Source: [Phialemoniopsis] sp. UDSM-2020 | Lineage: Eukaryota > Ascomycota > Sordariomycetes > Thyridiales > Thyridiaceae | DNA length: 64,000 nucleotides | Direction of reading: 5' to 3' | Assembly: GCA_018873225.1 (NCBI GenBank) | Contig: JAEILZ010000007.1 | Location: 2,976,001-3,040,000, forward strand | In this document: positions 39,643 to 50,892 of the stretch, in pieces | Layout of the letters: the number at the start of each line of letters is the position of its first letter | Position numbering within the stretch: position 1 is the stretch's first letter | Notes under the pieces: model-generated | Seen by the model: only the letters and a program-made list of their open reading frames with translations | Told to the model about the DNA's origin: nothing | The model's database searches: none | Made by a program: the position numbers and the translations under genes

Positions 39643-40932
39643 TGGAAATGCGAACTTCAGACACGACTCTTTCTACTTTCTTAAAGCATACATATATAGC
39701 CACTATGAGCAGCATGAAACGCAGGCGTTCAGGATCAGTTTGCGTGGCGTTCACTTACGAGCATTCGATTTCGATTCTCATCCTTCGCTATCCAAGCGCG
39801 GTTGAACGAAGAGACCTCGACTTTGGCATACTATTAGAAAGCGTATACTTAATAATACCGTCTATTTTGGCATGATCTCCTCTCTCCATCAGTAGGAGGG
39901 ACAGTATTGGTGTTGGAAGCGTCGTTTGCGGAGACCGAGTAAGAACTGGGCAAAATACATTGTGATGGCAAGAGTAGACCACGATGACTGACAGTAGCAA
40001 AACGTCGAGCATACGTTCAACTGTTAGCATAGGCCGGAGTTGACGGGAGTTCATCAGTATCGAAATTCGGCCGGTTGGGCATGACGTAGGTACGTACCTG
40101 ATCGCCCCAATCCGACTCAAGATGGACCTTTCAAGAAACTCAACCACGGAGTGCGGAACAAGCCTTCTTCACATTCAGCCGCACATTCGATGCTCAAAGT
40201 CCTCGTTTCTTGTTTCTCAAGCTTATCTGCGAGATTGCAACGCCATGATCTCCCTCTTTGCCAATGATCTTTGGCTGCTCAGGCACGCCCCGCCGCGGCC
40301 CATGTAAGCACTGCAACGAAGCCTCTTGGCATTGACCGGCACAAGCGCAACGTCTTGGCACGACCAACCTTCTGGTCCATTGGGTCTTGAAGCTTGAATA
40401 CACGTGCTCCTGTCGCAGATTCGAATCCCAGCACCCTTCCCCGATTCGCATGACGGCTCTCGTACCTGTGCGTTCTGGTCTGTTAATCAGTACTTGAAAT
40501 CATGCTGTCTTAATCGAGAATTGAGAGACTCTAGAAGCCTCCTCTAACTACTTACAGTGCTCCTCAGCAGTTCTCACTAACAATTGTACCCCAATAGGTA
40601 CATCTGTCAGCTTTCCAAGGAGGCTAGAGCTCTGCACGTTGAGAGCTCTCGACAGGTTTCCGCATATGCTCCACTCGAGATCTCGGCTGCCCCTTCATCC
40701 CAGTTCATGACGATGAATGCTCTGTAGGCTGCTCAGCTCTAATACTCAATGCGTTAGCTGCGGTCGGAGCAGGGGCTCTAGCTCTCCTGCAGGACCGACC
40801 TATCCATAAAGATGTCGAGGCTGATGAGATATAAGAGGCCATGGATCGCCCGGGGCACACATCAGGGGATGATCAGCGACATCGGCACCTTCCCAGAAGC
40901 TACCACCCGTTCAGAGTTGAGAGCTTGTCACG
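39643..40932. other. GDPD gene upstream region
   Basis: About 1.3 kb with no gene. A GATTCGAATCC sequence near 40420 resembles a tRNA B box, but no cloverleaf can be folded around it. Confidence 0.4.
40830..40835 (+). promoter_or_regulatory. TATA-like box of the GDPD gene
   Basis: TATAAG, 103 nt before the start codon at 40933. Confidence 0.45.
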
Positions 40933-42204
40933 ATGTCGACCACGTCCCTCCTCGTCGCCGGCCTTCTGGCCCTTGGCCAGCAGGTCAGCGCTGCCCCGGC
41001 CAACAAGACCAAGTGCGGTGGCAATGGCGGCATCACCCCCGTCAAGCAGGTCCAGCTCGGCCCCCGCCCTTACTTCCTAGTTAACGACATGGACGCTGGC
41101 CCGCTCAAGGACAAGCTCCTGTCCTGCTCCGAGATGCCGATGAAGCCTACCGAGTTCAGCATCGGCCACCGCGGCGGCGGCACCATGCTTATCCCCGAGG
41201 AGACCGTCGAGTCCCAGCTCGCCGGCGCGCGCATGGGCGCCGGCATCCTTGAGTGCGACGTCGCCTTCACCGCCGACCGCCAGCTCGTCTGCCGCCACGA
41301 CGTGTGCGACCTGCACCGCACGACCAACATCGTCACCATCCCCGAGCTCAACGCCAAGTGCACCCAGCCCTTCCAGGCCGCCGCCGACGGCAAGAAGGCC
41401 TCGGCCAAGTGCTGCACCAGCGACATCACCCTCGCCGAGTTCAAGTCTCTGTGCTCCAAGATGGACGGCGAGAACGCCACGGCCACCAACCCCAAGGACT
41501 ACCTCCGCGGCACCTCGCGCGCCGCGACCGACCTCTTCGCCACCTGCGGCAAGGTCATGACACACAAGGAGTGGATCAAGCTCGTCGACCAGCTCGGCCT
41601 CAAGTTCACCCCGGAGCTCAAGACGGCGCCCTTCAAGATGCCCTTCCAGGGCAACTACACTCAGGAGATGTACGCGCAGCAGTTCGTCGACGAGTACAAG
41701 GAGATGGGCATCGACTTCTCGCGCGTCTGGCCCCAGAGCTTCCTGTACGACGACGTGCTCTACTGGCTCAAGCACGAGCCCGAGTTCGCCAAGCAGGCCG
41801 TCCTGCTCGACGAGAACGGAGACACGGCCGAGGACTTCCCCAAGGCCGTCGCCGCGCTCGAGGGCTACCGCAAGGCGGGCGTCAACATCATGGCGCCGCC
41901 GCTGCCGTACCTCGTCAAGCTCGACGCCGACAACAAGATTGTGCCGTCCGAGTACGCCGTCGAGGCCAAGCGCCTGGGCTTCAAGATCGTGACCTGGTCG
42001 CTCGAGCGCTCGGGCTTCCTGGGCGACGGGTCCAAGGGCGGGTACTACTACACGTCGATCGGCAACGCGACTAATAACGACGGCGACGTGTACAACCTCG
42101 TCGACGTGCTGGCGCAGCAGGTCGGCGTCATGGGCATCTTCTCCGACTGGTCCGCCACCGTGACCTACTACGCCAACTGCTTTGGCCTGTTCCCCAACCA
42201 CTAA
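40933..42204 (+). CDS. secreted glycerophosphodiester phosphodiesterase-family protein
   Basis: Single exon, 423 residues. Signal peptide of about 20 residues (LLVAGLLALGQQVSA|AP). The GDPD TIM-barrel begins with FSIGHRGGG (H79, R80), followed by ILECDVAF (E107, D109) and CRHDVCD (H122). These correspond to the HR...ExD...H catalytic and metal-binding set. The protein is longer than bacterial GDPDs, with a Cys-containing insert (CCTSDI, SLCSKM) and a C-terminal YANCFGLFPNH. Family enzymes hydrolyse glycerophosphodiesters to glycerol-3-phosphate and an alcohol; whether this fungal branch uses that substrate is not shown. Several N-x-S/T sequons fit secretion. Very GC-rich third positions create long antisense frames, which I reject. 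Confidence 0.92.
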   Translation: MSTTSLLVAGLLALGQQVSAAPANKTKCGGNGGITPVKQVQLGPRPYFLVNDMDAGPLKDKLLSCSEMPMKPTEFSIGHRGGGTMLIPEETVESQLAGARMGAGILECDVAFTADRQLVCRHDVCDLHRTTNIVTIPELNAKCTQPFQAAADGKKASAKCCTSDITLAEFKSLCSKMDGENATATNPKDYLRGTSRAATDLFATCGKVMTHKEWIKLVDQLGLKFTPELKTAPFKMPFQGNYTQEMYAQQFVDEYKEMGIDFSRVWPQSFLYDDVLYWLKHEPEFAKQAVLLDENGDTAEDFPKAVAALEGYRKAGVNIMAPPLPYLVKLDADNKIVPSEYAVEAKRLGFKIVTWSLERSGFLGDGSKGGYYYTSIGNATNNDGDVYNLVDVLAQQVGVMGIFSDWSATVTYYANCFGLFPNH

Positions 42205-43455
42205 ATACGGCGATCCTAGAGGTTTGCAGATGTTGTTTGGTAATCACGGGCAAGGGTGGATGACAGGTGCACAGGCAATGGTAGTCTTTGATGGCCTCAG
42301 ATCTCAAGTACATATTTTGCGATTCGGGTGTATATACTTAGAAGAAATGACACTATTTACGGCACAGACTTGCAGCTCTGTTCTTTGAAGGCAGTCATGA
42401 TGGCGGCTTTGCCAAGTTTCACGGGCTCTGCCACAATGCCATCTATCATTCTCAGGTGCTCGACCTCACTCACTGTCAAATAACGCATCCGCATGCGCTT
42501 GACAAGCCCAGGGGCTCGCTCATGACTTCTAGATCATCCATCGCCCGGGAGTCAAGAATGTGGCAGAAGATGGTGAGCACTGCGATTTCCGGATGTAAGA
42601 GAGAGCGTCATTCTAGAATAATGTTCGAGGCAAGACCCTCTCAGCATTGGAAGAGAGCATGCCCCAGTTCGACAGGCAAGGTCAAATAGGAGCTCACGCC
42701 TTCCGTCTAGCCATTTTAGCCCTTGCACCACGCGGATGCCGATCCATGTTCGGAGAGCCTTCTTGTTCGGTTTCACAGAGGTGAACTTAAGTCTGGGAAG
42801 GTGGCGTGGAAGTCTTTGTTATTAACAGACATACTTGTGCAAGACGATCGAAGCTGCGATAGCGAGAAGGATCCCTCATGTCCACGATGGAATTCCGATA
42901 GGCTGGAAACACAGAAACGTTAACCAAGTGCGAGAGCACCAAGTAATTGCGACCGTCACATGCATGAACGTACCTGGTAAGATGAGGATCTAAAGGAGAT
43001 CGCTGGAGATATCTGCACGAGTTCTAGTAATCCGCCAAGTCATAGTAACAGGCAGAAAGTTTCTCATCATGTGCTAACAGTCCTGGTTCTTGACACTGTC
43101 ATCTCAGCAGAAAAGTAGTTGGTGTAGACTCATCAGACCATTTGACAAGAGGCCACTTGTTCAAGGGAAGCAAGGCACTTGCCTGCGCGAGGATTGGAAG
43201 GAGGAGGAAGGTTTGGTCGTGCTCAATGTCTTGACCTCGCCGTGAGGCAGTCTTATCAATTGCATCATGACTTCCATACTAAGGCTGCAAAGAAAGGCCA
43301 GCGCCTTCCCATCTCCAACCTTGCACGACCAAAACACATTGACGTCTGACTTCTCTCACTTTCGTCTCCTCTCTCTCATAGGCATTCAATTCGCATCATT
43401 TCTAGGATGTACACATCGATACTCACAGAAAACCTACTCTAAGACTGCTGAAACG
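42205..43455. other. gene-free stretch
   Basis: About 1.25 kb between the GDPD gene and the Zn-cluster gene. Short frames only. No repeat or RNA gene seen. Confidence 0.4.
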
Positions 43456-44550
43456 ATGGGGCTGCATAGATCGAATGCAAACATAGCGGCATGGGAGTGT
43501 TTGCAATGTGCTGACAGAGTTAAGCCATGCAACCGCATCCTCCCTTGCAGGGTGTGCTACCGTACAGTCGGATGCAAGTGTAAATTTGACGAAAAACATC
43601 CAGAGTTGCTCGACATTGCACGCTCTCCGATAAGCATATATCACGAGTCTCCCGGCCTTCAGCTCACCACTTCTCAGCAAAGAGCACGCAGCAGATGTGA
43701 AGAAATCCTCCGCGAAAACACCGAGTTCCTCCAGTTGGCCATATGTAACTAGAGGTCTCGGGGCCAATTGGATGTGTCTCTGACAAAGGCCGCTGCTGTT
43801 GCATGTTTAGCGGCTTCGTCTTGGCCAATCGAAAACTTCACAGTTGCCGATGGTTGGCCTTTGAAGAAGAGGCCGTTTCCATGCCTTCTGTGGAAAGACG
43901 TCAATGTCACACTAAGAGGAGGGAAAATACATCTCAGCATGTCCTATCAACGCAGCATGTCCCACCCACGCTTCAAATGGGAAGTACTGCTTCCGCATGG
44001 CCCCCAAGAGGGTCCCGATATGTCATCGATTCATTTCAACGCATTATGCCCTGTGAGGCTGCTCCTCACGCTTACCTGTCGTGTTGGCGCCATTGCAGGC
44101 ACCACTTCGAAAGCAAAACCACTCTCACGTTCGGCACCATCGGCCATATGCGAGCATCTGAGCACGACGGGACGTATTGAGTGGGCCAAACCTGACGAAC
44201 CCGTCTTTCTGTACTTCCACCCGGCGGAGCTGAAACTGTTATCACCCCGCCGGCCAGCAACGAGTGTTCAGTTCACACGCATATTGGAGACGGTCTGTCG
44301 GCGCCAGTATCATTCTTGGTTAGACCTTGGCGAAAACACACGACAAGCATACCCCGGGAACAGAATGATACAAGTTATGAGGATCTACGATTGGCAACAG
44401 AACCTGCAACCAGAAAGGGTGAACACCGCTGTGCAAGCCACTGAGAGAGTGTTCCCGAACGCGTGTATGATCCCGTACAATCATTGGGTTATTCATAAGA
44501 TTCTGACATTTTCTGTGATGGGTTTCGTGGAGTTCTTCGACAAGTGGTAA
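43456..44550 (+). CDS. Zn(II)2Cys6-type zinc-cluster protein
   Basis: Two exons, 43456..43744 and 43811..44550, joined over a 66-nt intron (donor gtaact, branch ctgac, acceptor tttag); 1029 nt, 342 residues. The second frame has no ATG at its start, which supports the join. Near the N-terminus cysteines are spaced C15-x2-C18-x6-C25-x5-C31-x2-C34-x7-C42, matching the fungal binuclear zinc cluster, although the usual Lys/Arg-rich linker is weak (CADRVKPC). The remaining 290 residues lack the fungal-specific transcription-factor domain and I do not recognise them. A DNA-binding regulator is a reasonable guess; the poor basic linker and short length make this uncertain. The start is the ATG closest to the cluster; the frame is open further 5' (to 43267). 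Confidence 0.6.
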
Positions 44551-45520
44551 ACTTCTTTGTGGCTTGGCAGACAAGTTGAAGTAGTATAGTGCAACTGAAT
44601 CCACAATAATTCTTATCTCCAAGGCTTCACCCAGGGCATTTTCCCGCTGCCTACTCCCTTGATGAATGACCATGCTAGACACTGGCCCCTTACTGGATGA
44701 GACCTTCCTTCTTCTAGCGAATGGACGTTGAAGGGACCTTACCACCTGTGTATAAGAAGATATCGGCGGGTCAAGATGGTGGATAGACCACAGAGCCAGC
44801 CAAGGAAAATCTCAGTGCCAATGCTTGCATGGCTTAGCACCTGCTGGTTATGGTCAACACTAGTAAGTGTAAAGTGTTCAACTGACAAGTTATGTGAAGA
44901 ACCAACGTCAATGGAACCTGTGTTACCTCTTATCTTTTCATTGTGGTGTCACAGAACATGAGCCCATCCACACATTGTCTAATCAATCACAAGCCAGGAA
45001 CAGGATACTGCTACCTCACTGAATAGATATAGGTCTTCATACCATATAAGTTTCGAAATGAGAATTAGTGTCCTTCTATGGGAGCTATATTCACGTCTGT
45101 GGTGAAGATGTCAGACAAGGAGCTGTGCATGGCGGAGCCCGACTTACACGGAGGTCCGGAGTGGGGCCGACTGCCTTCCGCACTGGTCTGGTAGAGGATG
45201 TGGGCCCTCAAGTGTGCTGGGCCAGTGCACCAGCCATCAATTTGACCAATGACACCAGCCAGACCAGACCAGACTAAAAACGTCAATGACGGCGTCCGGC
45301 GTTAGTTTCTCCGAGCCCTAAAATTTCGCGAATTTTGACCTCCTCACAAAATTGAATCGCCATTTTTCCTATAGTGGGGAACCCTGGGATTTATCGAAGA
45401 ATTGTCACCACCACCACCAACCCATCAGCGACAGAAATACCCACGGCGCAGGATTAGACTTCTTTGCGTCCTCTCTCCTCCTCAATCACCCTTCCAAGAC
45501 CAATCCATCCATCAGAAGCA
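44551..45520. other. upstream region of the eL22 gene
   Basis: No gene seen. The last 200 nt hold the ribosomal-protein promoter, with a GCCCTAAAA element and an inverted repeat centred on TTCGCGAA. Confidence 0.45.
45315..45337 (+). promoter_or_regulatory. promoter element of eL22: CCCTAAAA plus TTCGCGAA palindrome
   Basis: GCCCTAAAA is directly followed by a near-perfect inverted repeat around TTCGCGAA (45325..45332), about 190 nt before the ATG. CCCTAA-type (telomere-like, Tbf1-bound) elements are known in ribosomal-protein promoters of several ascomycetes. Assignment to that role here is inference. Confidence 0.35.
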
Positions 45521-46197
45521 ATGGCTCCCGCTCAGACCGTACGTACATGAACACCACCACCACCGCTTTGCTGTTGGCCCAGTCCCTCGCCATACAGATT
45601 TGCAATGGAGACACTGCAAACATGCTTGGCTTAAGCGAGAGATCATGGCGTGAAACAGTAGGCTAAGGTTCAACTTTTGTGTTTATAGAGAAAGGCCGGC
45701 ACCAAGGGCAAGTCCCCCAAGGTGACCAAGAAGGTAAGCAAACCACTCTCTTCCCCCAAACCAAGACTCGATCGCAAAGCAAGTCGCTAACCTTTTGCGT
45801 CGTACAGTTCATCATCAACGCTTCCCAGCCCGCCAGCGACAAGATCTTCGACGTCTCGGCCTTTGAGAAGTTCCTGAACGACAAGATCAAGGTCGACGGC
45901 CGTGTCGGCAACCTGGGCGACACCATCCAGATCTCCCAGGCTGGCGAGGGCAAGATCGAGATCGTTGCCCACAACGAGCTCTCTGGCCGCTACCTCAAGT
46001 ACCTGTATGTTGGCAACAAACCGAGAATACTGTTTACGAACCTGATTACTGACAAGATCGCACACAACAGCACCAAGAAGTTCCTCAAGAAGATGCAGCT
46101 CCGTGACTGGCTCCGCGTCGTCTCCACCTCCAAGGGTGTCTACGAGCTCAAGTTCTTCAACGTCGTCAACGACGGCGATGAGGAGGACGATGAGTAA
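45521..46197 (+). CDS. rpl22: 60S ribosomal protein eL22
   Basis: Structural protein of the large ribosomal subunit. Four exons: 45521..45538, 45689..45733, 45808..46004 and 46071..46197; 387 nt, 128 residues, in frame, a normal eL22 length. The first exon encodes only MAPAQT, the next a basic RKAGTKGKSPKVTKK. The eL22 core follows (DVSAFEKFLNDKIKVDGR, LGDTIQI, NELSGRYLKYL, TKKFLKKMQLRDWLRVV), with the acidic tail GDEEDDE. Early short exons and an intron close to the ATG are typical of fungal ribosomal-protein genes. Intron 1 is 150 nt; the others are 66-74 nt. Confidence 0.97.
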
Positions 46198-46418
46198 ACG
46201 AGAAATTCAACAAAATTGGCGTGGGAAAAAGATTTGGGGCATGGACTGGGTAGATAGGCGTTTCGGCCGATGGTTGATGACTTTCGACCTGAAATAGAGC
46301 CTTTGCCATTTCTGTCGCACACTTGCTTTGCTACTTGATTTTGTGCTGTTCTATGTGTGATGTGATATGCTTGGGTATATACGTTTTTATTTTCTTATGA
46401 TTTCCTTTCTTGACCCCT

Positions 46419-47461
46419 TTACGGTAATGTCCTCATGACACCCTCAAACGCAACCAGCGCCATCGCGTTCGCCGGGAACGCCCGCAGGAAGCACGGTAGA
46501 AATCCTCTCCAATAGCCCCTCGCGCCGTTCTCCCTGTACACCGCCTTGGCCGCGTCCTTCCACCTCTTGAACCTGCGCTCGCCATCGTTCAACCCGCCGC
46601 CCAGCGGGTCCGTCATGATGCGCTGCTTGACGACGTCGCTCGGATAACTCGTGATCCAAAAGACCTGCGCGCTCAATCCACCGGCCCAGAAGTTAATCGC
46701 CGGCGCGCTCAGGTTGGTGTTGCGCTTGAACCACCGCGTGAAGAGGTCGTAGCTGCCCCACCAGAAGAAGAAGAAGCTGCGGAAGATCAGTGTCGACGAC
46801 AGGCCGTGGTACACGCCCGGCACGCCGTGCGCGCGGTAGATCTTGCTCAGGCAGTCGATCGGGCCCTTGTACAACCGCTCGGACTTCTTCGCCGCGTACT
46901 GGATCTGCAGGCGCGCCTTGATGTGCTCGACGGGCGCGGCGATGAAGCTCACCGTCGAGCCGGCCATGATGCCCGCGATCCCGTGGCCCCAGGTCGGCAG
47001 GTGGTCCTGGTCCGCCGGGTGGTGCGGCTTGTGCAAGGGCGGGGAGAAGAGGTTCTCGCGCAGGAGGCGGCGGTAGACGGTCAGCGAGCCGAGCATGACG
47101 CTGTCCATGAACATCCAGCCGACGAGCGGCGGGGTGGCGCCCTTGTAGAGCCCGCGCAGGCCCTCGTTGCGGACGGTCTGGGCGACGCATTGGAGCGGGC
47201 CGGAGAAACGGTTCGCGTCGGTGGTCTGCAGGCGGACTTTGACTGTGTCGAAGGGATGGCCGACTGCGTGGGCGGAGGAGTGATTAGGTTGGGGGATCTA
47301 TGCTACAGGGAGGAAGGGGAGGGAGAGGGCTTACCGGAGAGCTTGGCGATGCCCGAGAAGACGCCGGCGACAAAGCCCTTGTAGTTCTTGACGGGCTCGG
47401 CCTTGACGGGTTCTGCGGTCGGGGCCGTCGTCGGCTGCTGCTTCGGTACGGCGGCGGCCAT
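46419..47461 (-). CDS. mitochondrial carrier family (SLC25) protein
   Basis: Inner-membrane metabolite exchanger. Two exons, 47335..47461 and 46419..47263, around a 71-nt intron; 972 nt, 323 residues, in frame. All three tripartite repeats carry the Px[D/E]xx[K/R] signature: HPFDTVKVRLQ, APVEHIKARLQ and YPSDVVKQRIM, each followed by the (D/E)Gxx-type helix (EGLRGLYKG, HGVPGVYHG, NGARGYWRG). The N-terminal 27 residues are a Pro/Ala-rich extension. The composition is nearest to the carnitine/ornithine/Ymc1-like group, but the substrate cannot be assigned from the visible contact residues. Convergent with rpl22, whose 3' end is about 220 nt away. Confidence 0.92.
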
Positions 47462-48346
47462 TGTGTGTTTTTGGGCGGGTGCTACCTCGGGTTGCTGTCG
47501 GGCTGCATGTGTTTGCTTTCTGGCACAAGTTGCAAGCTGTCAGACGGAGAATGGCCGCTGAGATCCTGTTATGAGCTGTTGCAAGAGCTCAATTGCATGT
47601 CTAGTTTCAAGAAGTGATTCCTGAGAAAACCTGGGGAAGGAGAAACCGGGCAGGCCGTCCTCTTTCTCTAATTTCTTACCCGGAGTAGCTCCGCACGCCG
47701 CGAGATAGAAGCTACATTCTTTGAATCCCTGGAGTAATGGTGGGGTTGGGGTAAGCGATATCGGGGTAGTCATCGCTGTTTGGCGGCACTGGACTGGTCG
47801 GAAATGGGGGGATCGTCTAGGGGTTGTAACGGAGCAGCTTCTAGCTTCCCCGGGGAGGGTGTTGCACCACCAGCGGGCAAAAAAGTTGGAGAAACCGTTC
47901 GCGACCGGCCAATTGAGGCCCTGATGCCGGTGACATGCAGGTGGGTTGTATTGTAGATAGCCTAGCAGGAAAACCGTGTAGGCTATCCAAGGTCTCCAGC
48001 GAGGATATTGAAATCATCATGCTCAACATAGGTAACTCTCTCAAACCTTGCTTGCGATTCATAGGCAAAAACTTGACTTGCGGCTTTCACTCAAAAAGAG
48101 TCATGTAATTCTTTTGATCACAAAGTAATAGATTGAGCCGCCTGCACAAAAACAGGGTAAGCTATAGATCGTGGAGATTCCTTCTCGAATCATTTGCCAC
48201 ATATGCATGAAGGACCATCGTCACGGCGAGCCGAATCGCCCAATATAAGCCCCTCGAAACCGCATCCCCATAGTAAACCCCAACTCCAAATCCAATGCAC
48301 AGGCTATGCCCGCTATGCAAAACCTACGTCGCTCTTTTAAGACGGT
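47462..48346. other. mitochondrial carrier upstream region
   Basis: Spacer between the carrier start and the 3' end of the GT8 gene. Nothing recognisable. Confidence 0.4.
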
Positions 48347-49370
48347 TTAAAACCCGTCGTCCTTGATTCCCTTAGCCCGCTCCGCCTCCTTGCGCTCCTT
48401 GTTGAAGCCCGCCCACCACCGGTGCGACTCGTCCTTGCTCGTGCTGTTGCCTTCGGCGTCGAGCTCGTCCCAGGGATTCGGCGTCAGGATGTAGTGCACG
48501 TTCTTGACGCTCTCATCCCGCCAGATGGCGTCGTGCACGCCCGGCCACCGCAGCGTCTTGAGCGCGTTGTAGATGTACGGCAGCGGCACCCACCGGCCCT
48601 TGTACAGCGTCGACAGCAGGGACTGATCCGCGAAATCGAGTGCCGCCGCGTTGTCCTCCATGTACTCGACGATGGCGTTAAATATCTCCCGGGAGGGGTT
48701 CACGACCTGCAGACCGCCGTTCATGTAGCCCAGCGGGCCGACGGCCGGGTCGGCGCCGACCGTCTGCGCGGCGTCCGGGTCGGCGTGCTGGCTCGTGAAG
48801 GCGCAGTTCTGCGGGACCCAGTCCTTGGGGTAGTGCGCCTTCTTGAGCGGGTTGCACACGCAGGCGTGGCCCGCGGCGAAGACGCGCTTGCTGTCCGGGC
48901 CTCCCCTCGCGGCGACGGCGGGGCTGTCGAGCTCGAGGGTCATGAGCTCGTCCATGTTGCGCAGGACGAGCATGTCCGAGTCGAGCTGGACGACGCGGTC
49001 GTACTGCACGAGGCTGAAGGGGGTCAGCTTGCTCCAACAGTCGTAGAAGCGCGGGTCGGCGCTATAGTCGCGGGTCGAGCGCGTGGGCAGCAGGTACTCG
49101 ATGCGCTGGGCGGGGATGCCGCGCGCGGCGAGGGTGGCGAGCCCCTCGGCCGGGAACGAGTCCGTGTAGAGGGCCACGAGCGGGTAGGCGGAGCCGGACT
49201 TCTTGAGGGAGTAGTCCAGGGTGAGCAGGCCCGAGAGGTAGTCCGTGTTGGTGATGAGGGTGGTCCAGACTGGAGGGGTGTTAGTGAGGGGCATCTCCGG
49301 GGGACCACGATAAGGGCTTTTTGTGCTGCTCACCTCTTGCAGAGTCTGTCGCCCGCTTGCCGTCGGCCAT
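48347..49370 (-). CDS. GT8-family glycosyltransferase (galactinol synthase/glycogenin-like)
   Basis: Transfers a sugar from a nucleotide-sugar donor with retention of configuration. Two exons, 49334..49370 and 48347..49269, joined over a 64-nt intron; 960 nt, 319 residues. GT8 features: the N-terminal VWTTLITNTDYLSGLLTL strand, LVALYTD, the metal-binding DxD in VVQLDSDML (D109, D111), the GYMNGGLQVVNPS acceptor-site motif, LDFADQSLL and HYILTPNPW. No signal peptide or membrane anchor, so it is cytosolic, like galactinol synthases and glycogenin. It lacks the long C-terminal region of glycogenin, so it is probably not the glycogen primer. Sugar and acceptor unknown. Confidence 0.9.
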
Positions 49371-50892
49371 TGTGTGAGTATATGAAGACCGAGGCCTTTC
49401 TGGATGGGATGAGAGGCTGAGGAAGAGGTCTGTCCGTGAGGTTGACGAGCTGACAGAACCTCAATCCCTACTTAAAAGGTCTCACTCTGGCTCCCGTGCC
49501 GGGTAAAGCACAAGCACAGCTTCGGTGGTGAAGTCGTCATTGTCGCTAACGGGAAGCGGCAGGGGCAGTGATCACAAATCCGCGCTGGTACGACTACCGA
49601 TCGATGAAATCTGCGTTATCAGTGGTTGGCGCCATGGCTAGCCTGCTTCTTTGGTGGGTTCGTCTCTCCCGAGGAGGGAAATTCGGAGTACCGTCCTATG
49701 CAAGTCAGCTCGAACCGAGTGGATATCGAAGCTGTGTCGGGGAGCTTTTGTCTCAGAGCAAAGCTGTGCTACATGTATCGGCGGGCTGCTCTGAGGGGTC
49801 TTTTTTAGTGCTTGCTGCAGCCCTACCGTACATCGCAGTCCTGCTCTCGTTTCACTGAGCTGCCTCAAATAGGAAATGAGAAGTCTACCGAATGCAGACT
49901 ACGACCTGTCATTGTCAGACCGCAAGCTGCAAGCTTCGGCGCTTTTCCTTTTCTATTTAGATCATCAAAACTTCCCCCTGCTCTTTGCTAACTAAAGTAC
50001 AAGCAAGCGAGCTTGAAAGTTCTGCAATTGGAGCTTTATTTGTATGTTACTACAACACCCGGTTATGCAGAGCCGCGGTTGTGACTTCTTGCTCCAATTG
50101 ACATCCATCTCCTTTGCATCTGTTTTCAAAGGGCTTTGTTAGATAGAATGGTCTTATCTTTTCCAAACCGAGTGACAGAAGCCTCAACTTCAATAACAGG
50201 ACAATTATCGGCGCCTGCCTTTATTTGTTCCAGGCTCAGTCCTCGAGCCCATCACTGACTGACTCTTCCAACCTTGCAACCCGCTCAGCCGCACACTCAT
50301 CATGCTCCGGCTTGCCGGGAGCGGTTCTTGCAATGACTCTTTCCAAGAGCGAGCTTTTCCCAACCGGCCTCAAATGGACCGTGGGGGCTCTGTACCCGCG
50401 CCCACACACGGCTGCGACCGGTTGTCCGCGGATACCCTCCTTTATGGCGGTGCGTTGGGGTTTGTCTAAATCCATCCATCCCATCCTCAGTCTAGGGCCA
50501 AGGGCAGAAAGTCAACAGTTGAAGCCGGCGCCCAATAACCCACTAAAATTCTTTACGTAAAGGGCCTAGAGGCTACCTCGGGATAGGATCGGCTCCCCGC
50601 CAAACGAGCGACTAACAGAAATTTGATATATAGCTTGTCACATTTCCCCAACTTGGGGGAAAGCTCTGTTCGTGTGTGTGTGTGACTCTTTTCCAGTCTC
50701 TTCAACTCTTGTGCCTTTGAGGCCGCTTTTCTTTCTTCTATCTTTTTCTCTGAAGCTTACCCGTTTGCCTCGACTCTGTGCGACTCTTACTGCTGTGTCA
50801 ATTTGCATTGGATAAACTGTTCTCAAGAAACACCCCACAGCTGAGCCTGAAAAGACTGGTAGCACGCGCTTCCATTGCTTCTCGGTCAAAGT
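49371..50892. other. divergent region between GT8 and MFS genes
   Basis: About 1.5 kb without genes. A TATATAG box at 50627..50633 and a GT dinucleotide tract near 50670 precede the MFS gene and probably mark its promoter. Confidence 0.45.

Noticed and set aside
40380..40440. Possible tRNA around GATTCGAATCC
   Set aside because: The flanking bases do not form a T stem (GCAGA against CCCAG) and no A box or anticodon arm can be placed.
41077..42201. 374-residue open frame antisense to the GDPD gene
   Set aside because: It mirrors the gene almost exactly. GC-rich third positions suppress stops on the opposite strand, and the composition (Val/Leu/Gly/His-rich) is not protein-like.
48422..49420. 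332-residue antisense frame over the GT8 gene
   Set aside because: Low-complexity Val/Arg/Gly/His composition and exact overlap with a supported gene.
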